Assembly: GCA_039111475.1 (NCBI GenBank)
Contig: JBCCIP010000027.1
Coordinates: 17,918 to 81,917 of the forward strand
Reading direction: 5' to 3'
DNA from: JAUIET01 sp039111475
GTDB taxonomy: Bacteria; Pseudomonadota; Gammaproteobacteria; Pseudomonadales; JAUIET01
Length of the DNA: 64,000 nucleotides
Shown here piece by piece: positions 44,006 to 53,180 of this stretch. How positions within the stretch are numbered: the first letter of the stretch is position 1; the number at the start of each line of letters is the position of its first letter. The translations under genes and the position numbers were made by a program. The notes beneath the pieces are model-generated. The model saw nothing but the letters and a program-made list of their open reading frames with translations. It ran no database searches and was not told the origin of the DNA.

Positions 44006-45174
44006 CATCAGTCTCTGCGTATTCGTCGCTCCGAGCATTTAACCTGATGCAAGAAAGAAACTTCAGTGTCGATAAAGCCTTGATGATCAGCTTTTGTGGC
44101 TTGCTCGCGACTGGCTTTGTGATGATGTCCTCTGCGTCTATGGAATACGCGGCGCAGCAATATGGCGATCCATGGTTTTACGTGATTCGCCAGGCTGTCT
44201 ACATTGCTGTAATGCTGCTTCTGATGTGGGTAACCACCTATGTGCCGCTGGAATTTTGTCGAAAGCATTCTGCGCATTTGCTGTTGTTGGCGTTTCTCTT
44301 ACTGCTCGCTGTATTGGTACCGGGTATTGGTAAAGAGGTTAACGGTAGTCGCCGCTGGATTGATCTGGGCGCGTTCAATTTGCAAGCATCTGAACTCGCC
44401 AAGCTGTTTGTGCTGACTTATCTGGCCGCCTATCTTGTTCGCCGTGAGCAAGAAGTTCGTACCGCGTGGCGCGGCTTTGTAAAGCCGCTGTTGGTGCTTA
44501 CGGCAATGATCACTTTGTTGCTGATAGAGCCTGACTTTGGTGCGGTAGTGGTTTTGCTTAGCGCCGCACTGGGTATGATGTTCCTGGCGGGTGTTCGCCT
44601 GTCACATTTCTCCTTTGTAGTGTTTGGTAGTTTAGCGGCGGTCGCACTAATGGTATCGCTTAGTCCTTATCGATTTCAGCGTTTTACGACTTTTCTGGAT
44701 CCTTGGTCGCACCAGTTCGATGGCGGCTACCAACTTGTGCAGTCGTTGATTGCGTTTGGTCGCGGTGAGTGGTTCGGCCTGGGTCTTGGCCGTAGTGTGC
44801 AAAAATTGTTTTATCTGCCGGAGGCGCACACCGATTTTGTGTTTGCAATCATTGGCGAAGAGCTTGGTTTCCTTGGCGCAATGCTGGTGCTCTGTTTGTT
44901 CGCCATTCTTATATGGCGCATGTTTTGCATCGCCCGAACCGCTGAACAACTGGGTCAAAAATTTGCGGCCTACCTGGCATACGGAATAGCCTTGTTGTTT
45001 GCAGCGCAGTGCACAATCAATATCGGCGTTAACGTGGGTCTGTTACCAACAAAAGGTCTGACCTTGCCGTTCTTTAGCTATGGTGGTAGCAGCCTTTTGG
45101 TCTGCGGAGTTATGCTGGCGTTAGTCTGCCGGGTGGCGTTTGAATCGGAGGCTTCATGTCCGAAACCTTCGTAA
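44002..45174 (+). CDS. ftsW: FtsW, septal peptidoglycan glycosyltransferase
   Basis: A 390-residue SEDS-family protein with about ten membrane segments that polymerises lipid II at the septum together with FtsI. The hallmark segments GSRRWIDLG, the EPDFG loop and the closing PFFSYGGSSLL are intact. Start overlaps murD by four bases and the end overlaps murG by 19 bases. Confidence 0.96.
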   Translation: MTSVSAYSSLRAFNLMQERNFSVDKALMISFCGLLATGFVMMSSASMEYAAQQYGDPWFYVIRQAVYIAVMLLLMWVTTYVPLEFCRKHSAHLLLLAFLLLLAVLVPGIGKEVNGSRRWIDLGAFNLQASELAKLFVLTYLAAYLVRREQEVRTAWRGFVKPLLVLTAMITLLLIEPDFGAVVVLLSAALGMMFLAGVRLSHFSFVVFGSLAAVALMVSLSPYRFQRFTTFLDPWSHQFDGGYQLVQSLIAFGRGEWFGLGLGRSVQKLFYLPEAHTDFVFAIIGEELGFLGAMLVLCLFAILIWRMFCIARTAEQLGQKFAAYLAYGIALLFAAQCTINIGVNVGLLPTKGLTLPFFSYGGSSLLVCGVMLALVCRVAFESEASCPKPS

Positions 45175-46253
45175 TTATGGCGGGTGGCACGGGTGGGCAC
45201 GTATTTCCTGGCCTCGCCGTGGCGGACGAGTTGACCGCCGCCGGTTACCGAGTGGAATGGCTGGGTACCCAGGCCGGCATTGAGTCGCGATTGGTGCCAG
45301 ATGCAGGTTACACCTTGCATTGTCTGCCGGTAAGCGGTGTGCGTGGCCTAGGTGTGGTGACCTTGCTGAAAGCGCCGTTAATGATTACCCGCTCGGTATA
45401 CAACGCATGGAAATTGCTGCGTAAGTTGCGCCCTGTTGCTGTGATGGGTTTCGGTGGATTTGCCGCAGGTCCTGGTGCAGTGGCGGCGAGGCTTTTGGGC
45501 AAACCGCTGATTCTTCACGAACAGAATTCAGTGCTTGGCACCACCAACGGTTTGTTGCAATACGTAGCGTCAAGACGACTGGAGGGCTTCCCAAATACGT
45601 TTACGCGCCGACGAAACACCTACTTAACGGGTAATCCGGTGCGCGCTGACATTGCGGCGATGCCTGCAGATAAACAGCACTCGCACGAGGGCTCGCTAAA
45701 TATTCTTGTTGTTGGTGGTAGTCGCGGTGCGCGCGCACTGAACGAAAACCTGCCTCTACTGCTTAAGCAAGCCAGCAGGAATTCCGCAACCGCTGTGAGT
45801 GTGTGCCATCAGTCAGGTGAGCAAGAGCTTGCATCGACCAGAGAACGTTATGAAGCGTTGGACTGCGATTTGCAGTTTGAAGTATGCGCATTTCTTGACA
45901 ACATGGCGGAACGATACAACTGGGCCGATATTGTTGTTTGTAGAGCGGGTGCGATGACTGTTGCAGAACTGACCGCAGCTGGTAAGCCTTCGCTATTGGT
46001 GCCGTTCCCTTATGCGATTGACGACCACCAAACTGAAAATGCGCGCTGGCTAGCTGATCATTCGGCGGGGGTTCTGGTTCCGCAATCCGAATTGCTCAAT
46101 GAAACCACGATTGCGCGATTGGCTGCGCTGCTGGAATCTCCGCAAAAGCGCAGTGCGATGGCTGAATGTGCCAAGCAACTGGCTATTCTGGATTCTGCGA
46201 GTCGTGTGGCACAGCACTGTACTGAGCTTACGCAATCGGGGAGCGTTTCATGA
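45156..46253 (+). CDS. murG: MurG, lipid II synthase
   Basis: A 365-residue GT-B glycosyltransferase that adds GlcNAc to lipid I at the inner face of the membrane. The N-terminal GGTGGHVFPGLAVA loop and the HEQNSVLGTTN segment mark the acceptor side; CRAGAMTVAEL and the DHQTENA region bind UDP-GlcNAc. GGAGG lies 5 bases before the ATG and inside ftsW. Confidence 0.97.
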   Translation: MSETFVIMAGGTGGHVFPGLAVADELTAAGYRVEWLGTQAGIESRLVPDAGYTLHCLPVSGVRGLGVVTLLKAPLMITRSVYNAWKLLRKLRPVAVMGFGGFAAGPGAVAARLLGKPLILHEQNSVLGTTNGLLQYVASRRLEGFPNTFTRRRNTYLTGNPVRADIAAMPADKQHSHEGSLNILVVGGSRGARALNENLPLLLKQASRNSATAVSVCHQSGEQELASTRERYEALDCDLQFEVCAFLDNMAERYNWADIVVCRAGAMTVAELTAAGKPSLLVPFPYAIDDHQTENARWLADHSAGVLVPQSELLNETTIARLAALLESPQKRSAMAECAKQLAILDSASRVAQHCTELTQSGSVS

Positions 46254-47674
46254 GCACCGCCAATAAGGCAATGACGATTCCCGAAATGCGCCGCATACGC
46301 CGAATCCATTTCGTTGGTATTGGTGGTGCGGGCATGTCGGGAATCGCTGAGGTTCTGGCAAACCAGAATTATGAAGTGTCTGGCTCGGACATTACCGAGT
46401 CAGAAACGACGGAGCGGCTGCGAAAAATGGGTGTGAAAGTGCAGCTTGGCCAGGCTGCCAAAAATGTGGACGCGGCTGATGTACTGGTTGTTTCCACCGC
46501 GATCAATGAAGACAATGTTGAAGTTAAAGCGGCGCGCGACGCACGAATTCCAATAGTGCCTCGTGCCGAAATGCTGGCTGAGCTCATGCGTTATCGTCAC
46601 AGTATTGCGATTGCAGGCACGCATGGTAAAACTACCACAACCAGTCTGGTTGCCTCCGTTCTGGGCGCAGGCGGTCTGGATCCAACATTCATAATAGGTG
46701 GCCTGTTGAATAGCGCGGGAAGCAATGCGCGGCTTGGAATCAGTCGTTATCTGGTTGCTGAGGCTGACGAAAGCGATGCGTCTTTTTTGCACCTGCAGCC
46801 GATGACAGCCGTTGTTACCAATATCGATGCGGACCACATGGAAAGCTACGCAGGTGACTTTGAACAGCTCAAAGCAACCTTCATTAGCTTTCTGCACAAT
46901 CTACCTTTTTATGGTCTGGCGGTACTTTGTATTGATGATCCCGTGTTGCGCTCGATGATGGCGGATGTTGGCCGGCCCACACTCACCTATGGGTTTTCGG
47001 AAGACGCAGATTTTGTCATCAGTGATTTATATTCAGAGGGATTGAAAACGCGGTTCACGGTTCATCGACCCGATGGGCACCAAAGCCTTGAAATAAGCCT
47101 CGCCATGCCTGGCCAGCACAATGTGTTGAACGCCACTGCAGCGGTAGCGGTCGCCACTGATGAAGGAATTGCCGCACAGGATATACAGCGAGCCTTGACG
47201 GAGTTTGCCGGAGTGGGTCGCAGATTCCAGGTATTTGGTGATCTTAAGGTTGAATCGGGACGAGTAACGCTTGTCGATGACTACGGCCATCACCCAACTG
47301 AAGTGACTGCAACAATCAAAGCGGTTCGCCAGGCTTGGCCGGATCAACGCCTCATCATGGTGTTTCAACCACACAGATTCAGCCGAACCCGCGATCTGTA
47401 TGAAGATTTCGTGGCGACCTTGTCTACTGTGGATGTTTTGCTGCTGCTCGATGTGTACAGCGCCGGTGAGCAAGTTATCCAGGGTGCTGATGGTCGCAGT
47501 TTGAGTAGAAGCATTCGCACCCGCGGTCACATCGATCCTGTTTTTGTTGAAGACATTGCAAGCTTGCCAGAAATTTTGAAAGACGTGGTGCGCGATGGCG
47601 ACATTGTGTTAACCCAGGGTGCGGGCAATGTTGGCGGCATTGCTCGAAGCGTGTTTAAAGAAGGTTTGTTATGA
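46250..47674 (+). CDS. murC: UDP-N-acetylmuramate:L-alanine ligase
   Basis: MurC (474 aa) attaches the first amino acid to UDP-MurNAc. The FVGIGGAGMSGIAEVL loop, the ATP site GTHGKTTTTS and the DDYGHHPTEV motif are intact. Four-base overlaps join it to murG and ddl. murB, which often follows murC in relatives, is not in this cluster. Confidence 0.97.
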   Translation: MSTANKAMTIPEMRRIRRIHFVGIGGAGMSGIAEVLANQNYEVSGSDITESETTERLRKMGVKVQLGQAAKNVDAADVLVVSTAINEDNVEVKAARDARIPIVPRAEMLAELMRYRHSIAIAGTHGKTTTTSLVASVLGAGGLDPTFIIGGLLNSAGSNARLGISRYLVAEADESDASFLHLQPMTAVVTNIDADHMESYAGDFEQLKATFISFLHNLPFYGLAVLCIDDPVLRSMMADVGRPTLTYGFSEDADFVISDLYSEGLKTRFTVHRPDGHQSLEISLAMPGQHNVLNATAAVAVATDEGIAAQDIQRALTEFAGVGRRFQVFGDLKVESGRVTLVDDYGHHPTEVTATIKAVRQAWPDQRLIMVFQPHRFSRTRDLYEDFVATLSTVDVLLLLDVYSAGEQVIQGADGRSLSRSIRTRGHIDPVFVEDIASLPEILKDVVRDGDIVLTQGAGNVGGIARSVFKEGLL

Positions 47675-48648
47675 CATTGGGTAGCGATGTAGAGAAGCTT
47701 GTTTCATTGTGCACAAATGCCATGCAAGGCCCGCTGGCGGTTTTGTATGGCGGTTGGTCGGCAGAGCGTGAAGTGTCGTTGATGAGCGGGACGGCGGTTA
47801 TCGCGGCGTTTGAGAAAGCGGGTATACCTGTTACAGCGATTGATATTGAGCGTGACGTAGCCGATGTACTTGGTAAACATGGAATCCGCCACGTGTTTAA
47901 TGCGCTGCACGGTCCTTATGGCGAGGATGGTGTGATCGGCGGCTTATTGCAATTTCTAAACATCAGCGCTACGGGCAGCGGTGTGCTGGCATCAGCGCTC
48001 GCGATGGACAAATTACGCAGTAAACAATTGTGGCGAGGTATAGGTGTAAATACACCTTCGTTTGCGATGGCAGTCGATGGTGTCGATTACGCTGAAATAA
48101 TGCGCTCTCTTGGTGGCAAGGTGATGGTAAAGCCTGCCCATGAAGGTTCCAGCATAGGCATGTCGATTGCTGAAAATATGGATCAATTACAAGCGGCAAT
48201 TGCGGAAGCCAAACGCTTTGATTCCAGCGTGTTGATTGAACAATTTATCGAGGGGCCTGAATACAGTGTGCCCGTGATCGCCGGCAATGTGCTGCCAATC
48301 ACTGAACTAAAGCCAAAAAATACCTTTTATGACTATGAAGCCAAGTACTTCTCTTCTGAGACCGAATACGAGTGCCCGGCTCAACTGAGCGATGAGCAAT
48401 GTGAGCAAGCAAATCGACTAGTCCTGCAGGCCTATGAAAGTCTGGGTTGCCGCGGATGGGGAAGGGTGGATTTACTGCTTGATGAAAATGGAAACTTTCA
48501 AGTGTTGGAAGTTAACACTATTCCAGGTATGACTGAGCACAGTATTGTGCCAATGTCTGCACTTGCGGCCGGGTTTAATTTTGAGTCCCTGGTATTGAAC
48601 GTTTTACTGGACAGTTTGATTTGTCCATCGAGTGCGATAGATGATTAG
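47671..48648 (+). CDS. ddl: D-alanine:D-alanine ligase
   Basis: A 325-residue ATP-grasp ligase making the D-Ala-D-Ala used by MurF. The VLYGGWSAEREVSLMSG start, the HGPYGEDG loop and VLEVNTIPGMTEHS near the C-terminus are family marks. It overlaps murC by four and ftsQ by eight bases. Confidence 0.96.
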   Translation: MTLGSDVEKLVSLCTNAMQGPLAVLYGGWSAEREVSLMSGTAVIAAFEKAGIPVTAIDIERDVADVLGKHGIRHVFNALHGPYGEDGVIGGLLQFLNISATGSGVLASALAMDKLRSKQLWRGIGVNTPSFAMAVDGVDYAEIMRSLGGKVMVKPAHEGSSIGMSIAENMDQLQAAIAEAKRFDSSVLIEQFIEGPEYSVPVIAGNVLPITELKPKNTFYDYEAKYFSSETEYECPAQLSDEQCEQANRLVLQAYESLGCRGWGRVDLLLDENGNFQVLEVNTIPGMTEHSIVPMSALAAGFNFESLVLNVLLDSLICPSSAIDD

Positions 48649-49522
48649 TACAGATTGTCGGCATAGAAAACAAAAAACTGTCGCCACACGCAAAAGCGCC
48701 AGGCGTCGCGGAGCGGTTAACACCTCGCGCAAATTCGAGCAAAAAAACCGTATAAAACAGCTGTTTATGGTATTGCTTATCTGGATTGGTGTGTTGGGTT
48801 TCGGTATGTTGGGTTTCAGCAATGCAAAACCACTGTTCGAGATTGATGTGCAGAGTGTGCAAATTGAAGGAGATTTTGAAAGAGTGCAGAAAGCACAAAT
48901 TGGCAGCTCACTTGCATCGCTAGTGGGTAATGGTTTTTTTACTCTACAGCTAGCGCCAATTAAACATTTGCTGGAACAGCAAGAGTGGGTATACCGGGCA
49001 GAAGTCAGTCGGCGCTGGCCGTCTGGTATTAGTGTGGCCATAGAAGAACAAACGCCTATCGCTATATGGAACTCGCGAGCGCTGTTAAATTCAGACGGTG
49101 ATGAGTTTTCCGCAGGCCATGCAGACCTAAAGGAATTTGACTTGCCCCGCATTGCAGGGCATGAGTCACGACAAAATATGATGGTTCAGCAATTTAGAGA
49201 ATTCTCAGACATGCTCCTTCCTGCCGGGCATTCGATTGCGGAGTTAACTCACAGTGACGCGCTGGGCTTGTTTGCGCGACTGGATAACGGTACAGAAATT
49301 CGGTTCGGTAATGATCGATTACTGGATAAGATGAGGCGATTTCTGAAAATCCACGCCGAACTGGCTGTGCAACGCGAAGGGAGTTTGCAGTCCATTGATT
49401 TTCGCTATAGCCGGGGTGTGGCGGTGCGTTGGGCTAAAGATGAATCTAGTCACATTGCAAGTCAGCAAAAGCCACCGACAGAAGAAAAATTGCTAGCAGC
49501 AGTGAGCGCGTTTAATGGCTAA
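48641..49522 (+). CDS. ftsQ: FtsQ, divisome scaffold protein
   Basis: A 293-residue bitopic protein with a strongly basic cytoplasmic N-terminus (RHRKQKTVATRKSARRR), one membrane segment (about 42-62), a POTRA domain (about 68-140) and a beta domain. FtsQ links early divisome proteins to FtsBL and FtsWI. It overlaps ddl by eight and ftsA by eight bases. Confidence 0.94.
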   Translation: MISTDCRHRKQKTVATRKSARRRGAVNTSRKFEQKNRIKQLFMVLLIWIGVLGFGMLGFSNAKPLFEIDVQSVQIEGDFERVQKAQIGSSLASLVGNGFFTLQLAPIKHLLEQQEWVYRAEVSRRWPSGISVAIEEQTPIAIWNSRALLNSDGDEFSAGHADLKEFDLPRIAGHESRQNMMVQQFREFSDMLLPAGHSIAELTHSDALGLFARLDNGTEIRFGNDRLLDKMRRFLKIHAELAVQREGSLQSIDFRYSRGVAVRWAKDESSHIASQQKPPTEEKLLAAVSAFNG

Positions 49523-50744
49523 CGATAATAAAATGATCGTTGGACTGGATATTGGCACCTCCAAGATTGTTGCCATTGTGGCTGAAGTCGACGCCGATGG
49601 ACAGGTAAACATTGTTGGCATTGGCTCCAAGCCTTCGCGCGGTCTTAAGAAAGGCGTGGTGGTAAATATTGAATCGACTATTCAATCGATCCAAAGTGCT
49701 ATTGAAGAAGCCGAACTGATGGCTGGATGCCAGATTCACTCGGTGTATGCTGGAATCGCAGGTAGCCATATTCGCAGCATGAATTCGCACGGCATAGTTG
49801 CTATTCGCGATAAGGAAGTTAGACAGCTCGATGTTGAGCGAGTCATTGATGCGGCTCAAGCTGTAGCCATTCCGGCCGACCAAAAAGTGTTACACATTCT
49901 GCCGCAGGAATTTTTGATCGACGACCAAGAAGGCATCAAGAAGCCACTTGGAATGTCCGGTGTCCGTCTGGAAGCCAAAGTGCATCTGGTTACTTGCGCG
50001 GTGAACGCGGCGCACAATATCGAGAAATGCATTAAGCGCTGTGGGTTGGATGTTGAAGACATAATTCTCGAGCAGCTAGCGTCTAGTTACTCGGTGCTTA
50101 CCGATGATGAGCGCGAGTTGGGAGTGTGTCTGGTTGATATTGGTGGCGGTACTACTGACATCGCTATTTTTACCGACGGTGCAATCCGACATACCGGCGT
50201 GATTCCAATCGCTGGCGACCAGGTAACAAATGACATTGCCATGGCTTTGCGTACGCCCACGCAAAATGCAGAAGAAATAAAAATCAAATACGCCTGCGCG
50301 TTAGCGCAGCTCGCCGGGGCTGATCAGACTATCAAAGTGCCTAGCGTTGCAGATCGACCCGCGCGTGATTTATCACGTCAGGCGCTGGCTGAAGTTGTAG
50401 AGCCGCGCTATGACGAGTTGTTGTCATTGGTGCAGGCTGAACTGCGCCGCTCAGGGTTTGAAGACCTTGTTGCTGCCGGCATTGTGTTGACTGGTGGTAC
50501 TTCGAAAATGGAAGGCGTGATCGAACTTGCTGAGTCCATATTTCACATGCCGGTTCGATTGGGCGTTCCAATTAATGTTCACGGACTTCAGGACATTGTG
50601 CGCAACCCGATTTACGCCACCGGCGTAGGTTTGCTGATGTATGGCATCAAGCAACAACAAGAAGCCGAGTACATAAATACAGGTGAGAACCAGGGCAAAG
50701 GCCTGTTTTCACGAATGCAGCGATATCTGCAACAAAACTTTTAG
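49515..50744 (+). CDS. ftsA: FtsA, actin-like membrane anchor of FtsZ
   Basis: A 409-residue actin-fold protein. Nucleotide-binding motifs are GLDIGTSKIVA at the start, VDIGGGTTDIAIF in the middle and LTGGTSKMEG later. The C-terminal amphipathic helix (GLFSRMQRYLQQNF) is the membrane-targeting sequence. It tethers FtsZ filaments and recruits later division proteins. Confidence 0.97.
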   Translation: MANDNKMIVGLDIGTSKIVAIVAEVDADGQVNIVGIGSKPSRGLKKGVVVNIESTIQSIQSAIEEAELMAGCQIHSVYAGIAGSHIRSMNSHGIVAIRDKEVRQLDVERVIDAAQAVAIPADQKVLHILPQEFLIDDQEGIKKPLGMSGVRLEAKVHLVTCAVNAAHNIEKCIKRCGLDVEDIILEQLASSYSVLTDDERELGVCLVDIGGGTTDIAIFTDGAIRHTGVIPIAGDQVTNDIAMALRTPTQNAEEIKIKYACALAQLAGADQTIKVPSVADRPARDLSRQALAEVVEPRYDELLSLVQAELRRSGFEDLVAAGIVLTGGTSKMEGVIELAESIFHMPVRLGVPINVHGLQDIVRNPIYATGVGLLMYGIKQQQEAEYINTGENQGKGLFSRMQRYLQQNF

Positions 50745-50772
50745 CTTAAGAATCTCGTACGGGAGAAATACC

Positions 50773-51996
50773 ATGTTTGAACTAGTCGACAATGTCCCAC
50801 AAAATGCTGTTATTAAAGTATTAGGCGTCGGTGGTGGTGGCGGAAACGCCGTGAAACACATGATCACCAATCATGTAGATGGTGTGCAATTCATTTGCGC
50901 AAACACTGACGCTCAGGCGCTAGCAGACGTCGATTCTCACACAGTGTTGCAACTGGGTGGGACGGTGACCAGTGGTTTGGGTGCAGGCGCCAACCCTGAG
51001 GTTGGCCGGCAAGCTGCACTCGAAGATCGTGATCGCATCATGGAAAGTCTGCAAGGTGCAGACATGGTTTTCATCACCGCTGGTATGGGTGGTGGAACGG
51101 GCACCGGTGGTGCGCCGGTAGTCGCTGAGATCGCTAAAGAGATGGGTATACTGACGGTCGCTGTAGTGACCAAGCCATTTTCGTTTGAAGGTGCCAGCCG
51201 CATGAAAGTCGCGGCGGCAGGAATGGAAGAGCTGGAACAGCATGTTGATTCTTTAATAACGATTCCAAATGAAAAATTGCTGCCCGTACTCGGTCAAAAC
51301 GTGACGCTGTTAGATGCCTTCAATGCAGCTAACGATGTGTTGTTAGGCGCTGTACAAGGCATAGCTGATCTGATTATTCGACCGGGTATGATGAATGTTG
51401 ACTTTGCAGACGTGCGCACAGTGATGTCAGAAATGGGCATGGCGATGATGGGTACCGGTGCGGCGCATGGTGAAGGCCGTGCTCGCGATGCAGCCGAGAA
51501 AGCGATCCGCAGTCCATTACTTGAGGATGTAAATCTGCAAGGTGCGCGCGGCATTCTGGTGAACATCACGGCTGGAATGGATTTGCTGCTTGGTGAATTC
51601 ACCGACGTAGGCGATACCATCAAAGAGTTTGCATCAGACAATGCCACCATTGTAGTGGGAACCGTTCTGGATCCGGATATGAGCGACGAGATTCGAGTAA
51701 CAGTCGTGGCTACAGGGCTGGATGGTGATCGTGCTCGCCGAACTGAATCTCCTGCGGCAGAACCATTGCCGGTGGGAGAAGCACCTAATTATAAAGATTA
51801 TGACATGCCTACAGCTATTCGAAGACCCCGCCGGGAAGAGGTTAGGGCGGCTAGACCTGCCCATATTCGGGCTCTAGATTCCGGCCAAAATACAGCTGTG
51901 CAGACTGCAGAAATGCCTGAAATAGACTCATCAAATACGGACAAAGACCTGCAATTCCTTGATATTCCAGCATTTATTCGCAGGCAAGCAGATTAG
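50773..51996 (+). CDS. ftsZ: FtsZ, cell-division tubulin homologue
   Basis: FtsZ (407 aa). The GTP-binding loop GGGTGTG is at 106-112, and the T7 loop NVDFADVRTVM activates GTP hydrolysis. A variable linker follows, then the conserved tail LQFLDIPAFIRRQAD that binds FtsA and ZipA. ATG at 50773 is chosen from homology and has GGGAG 7 bases upstream; the frame is open further back into ftsA. It ends the dcw cluster. Confidence 0.98.
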   Translation: MFELVDNVPQNAVIKVLGVGGGGGNAVKHMITNHVDGVQFICANTDAQALADVDSHTVLQLGGTVTSGLGAGANPEVGRQAALEDRDRIMESLQGADMVFITAGMGGGTGTGGAPVVAEIAKEMGILTVAVVTKPFSFEGASRMKVAAAGMEELEQHVDSLITIPNEKLLPVLGQNVTLLDAFNAANDVLLGAVQGIADLIIRPGMMNVDFADVRTVMSEMGMAMMGTGAAHGEGRARDAAEKAIRSPLLEDVNLQGARGILVNITAGMDLLLGEFTDVGDTIKEFASDNATIVVGTVLDPDMSDEIRVTVVATGLDGDRARRTESPAAEPLPVGEAPNYKDYDMPTAIRRPRREEVRAARPAHIRALDSGQNTAVQTAEMPEIDSSNTDKDLQFLDIPAFIRRQAD

Positions 51997-52018
51997 CTAT
52001 AGTTAAGGTCTATAAACT

Positions 52019-52050
52019 CAGCCAGGAAAACTGGCTGGTTTCGGTTTAAG
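52019..52050 (+). terminator. Probable terminator after ftsZ
   Basis: CAGCCAG at 52019-52025 pairs perfectly with CTGGCTG at 52031-52037 across a GAAAA loop. The following GTTTCGGTTT is T-rich but interrupted, so termination may be partial. It lies 23 bases after the ftsZ stop. Confidence 0.45.
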
Positions 52051-52064
52051 TCGTCGGGTACAAT
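52036..52064 (+). promoter_or_regulatory. Candidate lpxC promoter
   Basis: TACAAT at 52059-52064 is a good -10 box (five of six). The best -35 at 17-base spacing is TGGTTT at 52036-52041, which is poor. It would give a leader of about 125 bases containing the palindrome at 52155-52172. Confidence 0.35.
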
Positions 52065-52154
52065 GCGCAGCGCATGTATAAGCCAGTCGCAGCGCTCTTG
52101 GCGACTCATAACAGCGGCTTTACGGTGGGGTAATCGGGTTTGGCCCGCACCGAG

Positions 52155-52172
52155 ACAGTGTATGGACACTGT
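52155..52172. promoter_or_regulatory. Palindrome in the lpxC leader
   Basis: ACAGTGT at 52155-52161 and ACACTGT at 52166-52172 are perfect inverted repeats around ATGG, 23 bases before the lpxC ATG. It could be a protein-binding operator or an RNA hairpin close to the ribosome-binding site. I know of no established regulator with this site at lpxC. Confidence 0.5.
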
Positions 52173-52195
52173 AGCTTACACACAAAAGAGACACT

Positions 52196-53107
52196 ATGAT
52201 TCGGCAACGTACGCTTCGCAATTCGATCAAAGCCACCGGCATCGGGCTGCACACCGGCAAGAAAGTGTATTTGACGCTTCGTCCTGCGCCCGTTAATACT
52301 GGCATTGTTTTCCGTAGAATAGATCTTGACCCTGTGCAGGAGATTCCAGCCTATTCCGACTTTGTAGGCGACACAATGTTGTCAACGGCCTTAGCGGCGG
52401 GAGACGTCAAAGTATCGACGGTGGAACACTTGTTGTCTGCGATGGCCGGTTTAGGCATAGACAACGCGATTGTAGACCTCAATGCAGAGGAAGTGCCAAT
52501 CATGGATGGTAGTGCCGGTCCATTTGTATTCCTTATTCAATCGGCGGGCATAGAAGAGCAAGACGCCGCCAAGAAGTTCATTCGCATCACTAAGCCAGTT
52601 CGCGTTGAAGACGGCGACAAGCATGCAACACTGCAACCTTTCAACGGCTTCAAAGTAAACTTCACAATTTCATTCGACCATCCAGTATTTAACAATCGTA
52701 CAGTCGATGCATGTGTGGACTTTTCCAGCACCTCGTATGTTCGTGAGGTCAGTCGAGCACGAACCTTTGGATTTATGCATGAAATCGAGTATTTACGCTC
52801 CCGAGGCTTCGCACTGGGAGGCAGCGTTGATAATGCCATTGTGGTCGATCAGTACCGAATCCTGAATGAGGATGGGCTGCGTTACGAAGACGAATTCGTG
52901 AAGCACAAAATATTGGACGCTATTGGTGACTTGTACCTGCTAGGCAAAGGTTTGATTGGCGAATACAATGCGTACAAATCCGGCCATTCCTTGAACAACA
53001 TGGCGGTTAAGGCCTTATTAGCTAATCCAGATGCATGGGAAATTGCCAGTTTCGATGATCAAGAAGAAGCCCCGGTGTCTTACCTTAGCCCGGTGGTTGC
53101 CGTTTGA
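52196..53107 (+). CDS. lpxC: UDP-3-O-acyl-N-acetylglucosamine deacetylase
   Basis: LpxC (303 aa) is the zinc deacetylase that commits UDP-GlcNAc to lipid A. The zinc ligands H78, H237 and D241 and the catalytic H264 are all in place, with the expected MIRQRTLRNSI start. Its position directly after ftsZ is conserved in gammaproteobacteria. Confidence 0.98.
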   Translation: MIRQRTLRNSIKATGIGLHTGKKVYLTLRPAPVNTGIVFRRIDLDPVQEIPAYSDFVGDTMLSTALAAGDVKVSTVEHLLSAMAGLGIDNAIVDLNAEEVPIMDGSAGPFVFLIQSAGIEEQDAAKKFIRITKPVRVEDGDKHATLQPFNGFKVNFTISFDHPVFNNRTVDACVDFSSTSYVREVSRARTFGFMHEIEYLRSRGFALGGSVDNAIVVDQYRILNEDGLRYEDEFVKHKILDAIGDLYLLGKGLIGEYNAYKSGHSLNNMAVKALLANPDAWEIASFDDQEEAPVSYLSPVVAV

Positions 53108-53180
53108 TCAAAGCCGGCTATACTTTTTAAAGAGACCAGATAGATAGAAGCGACGCCATGAGCGTTGCCGGAACAAAATT

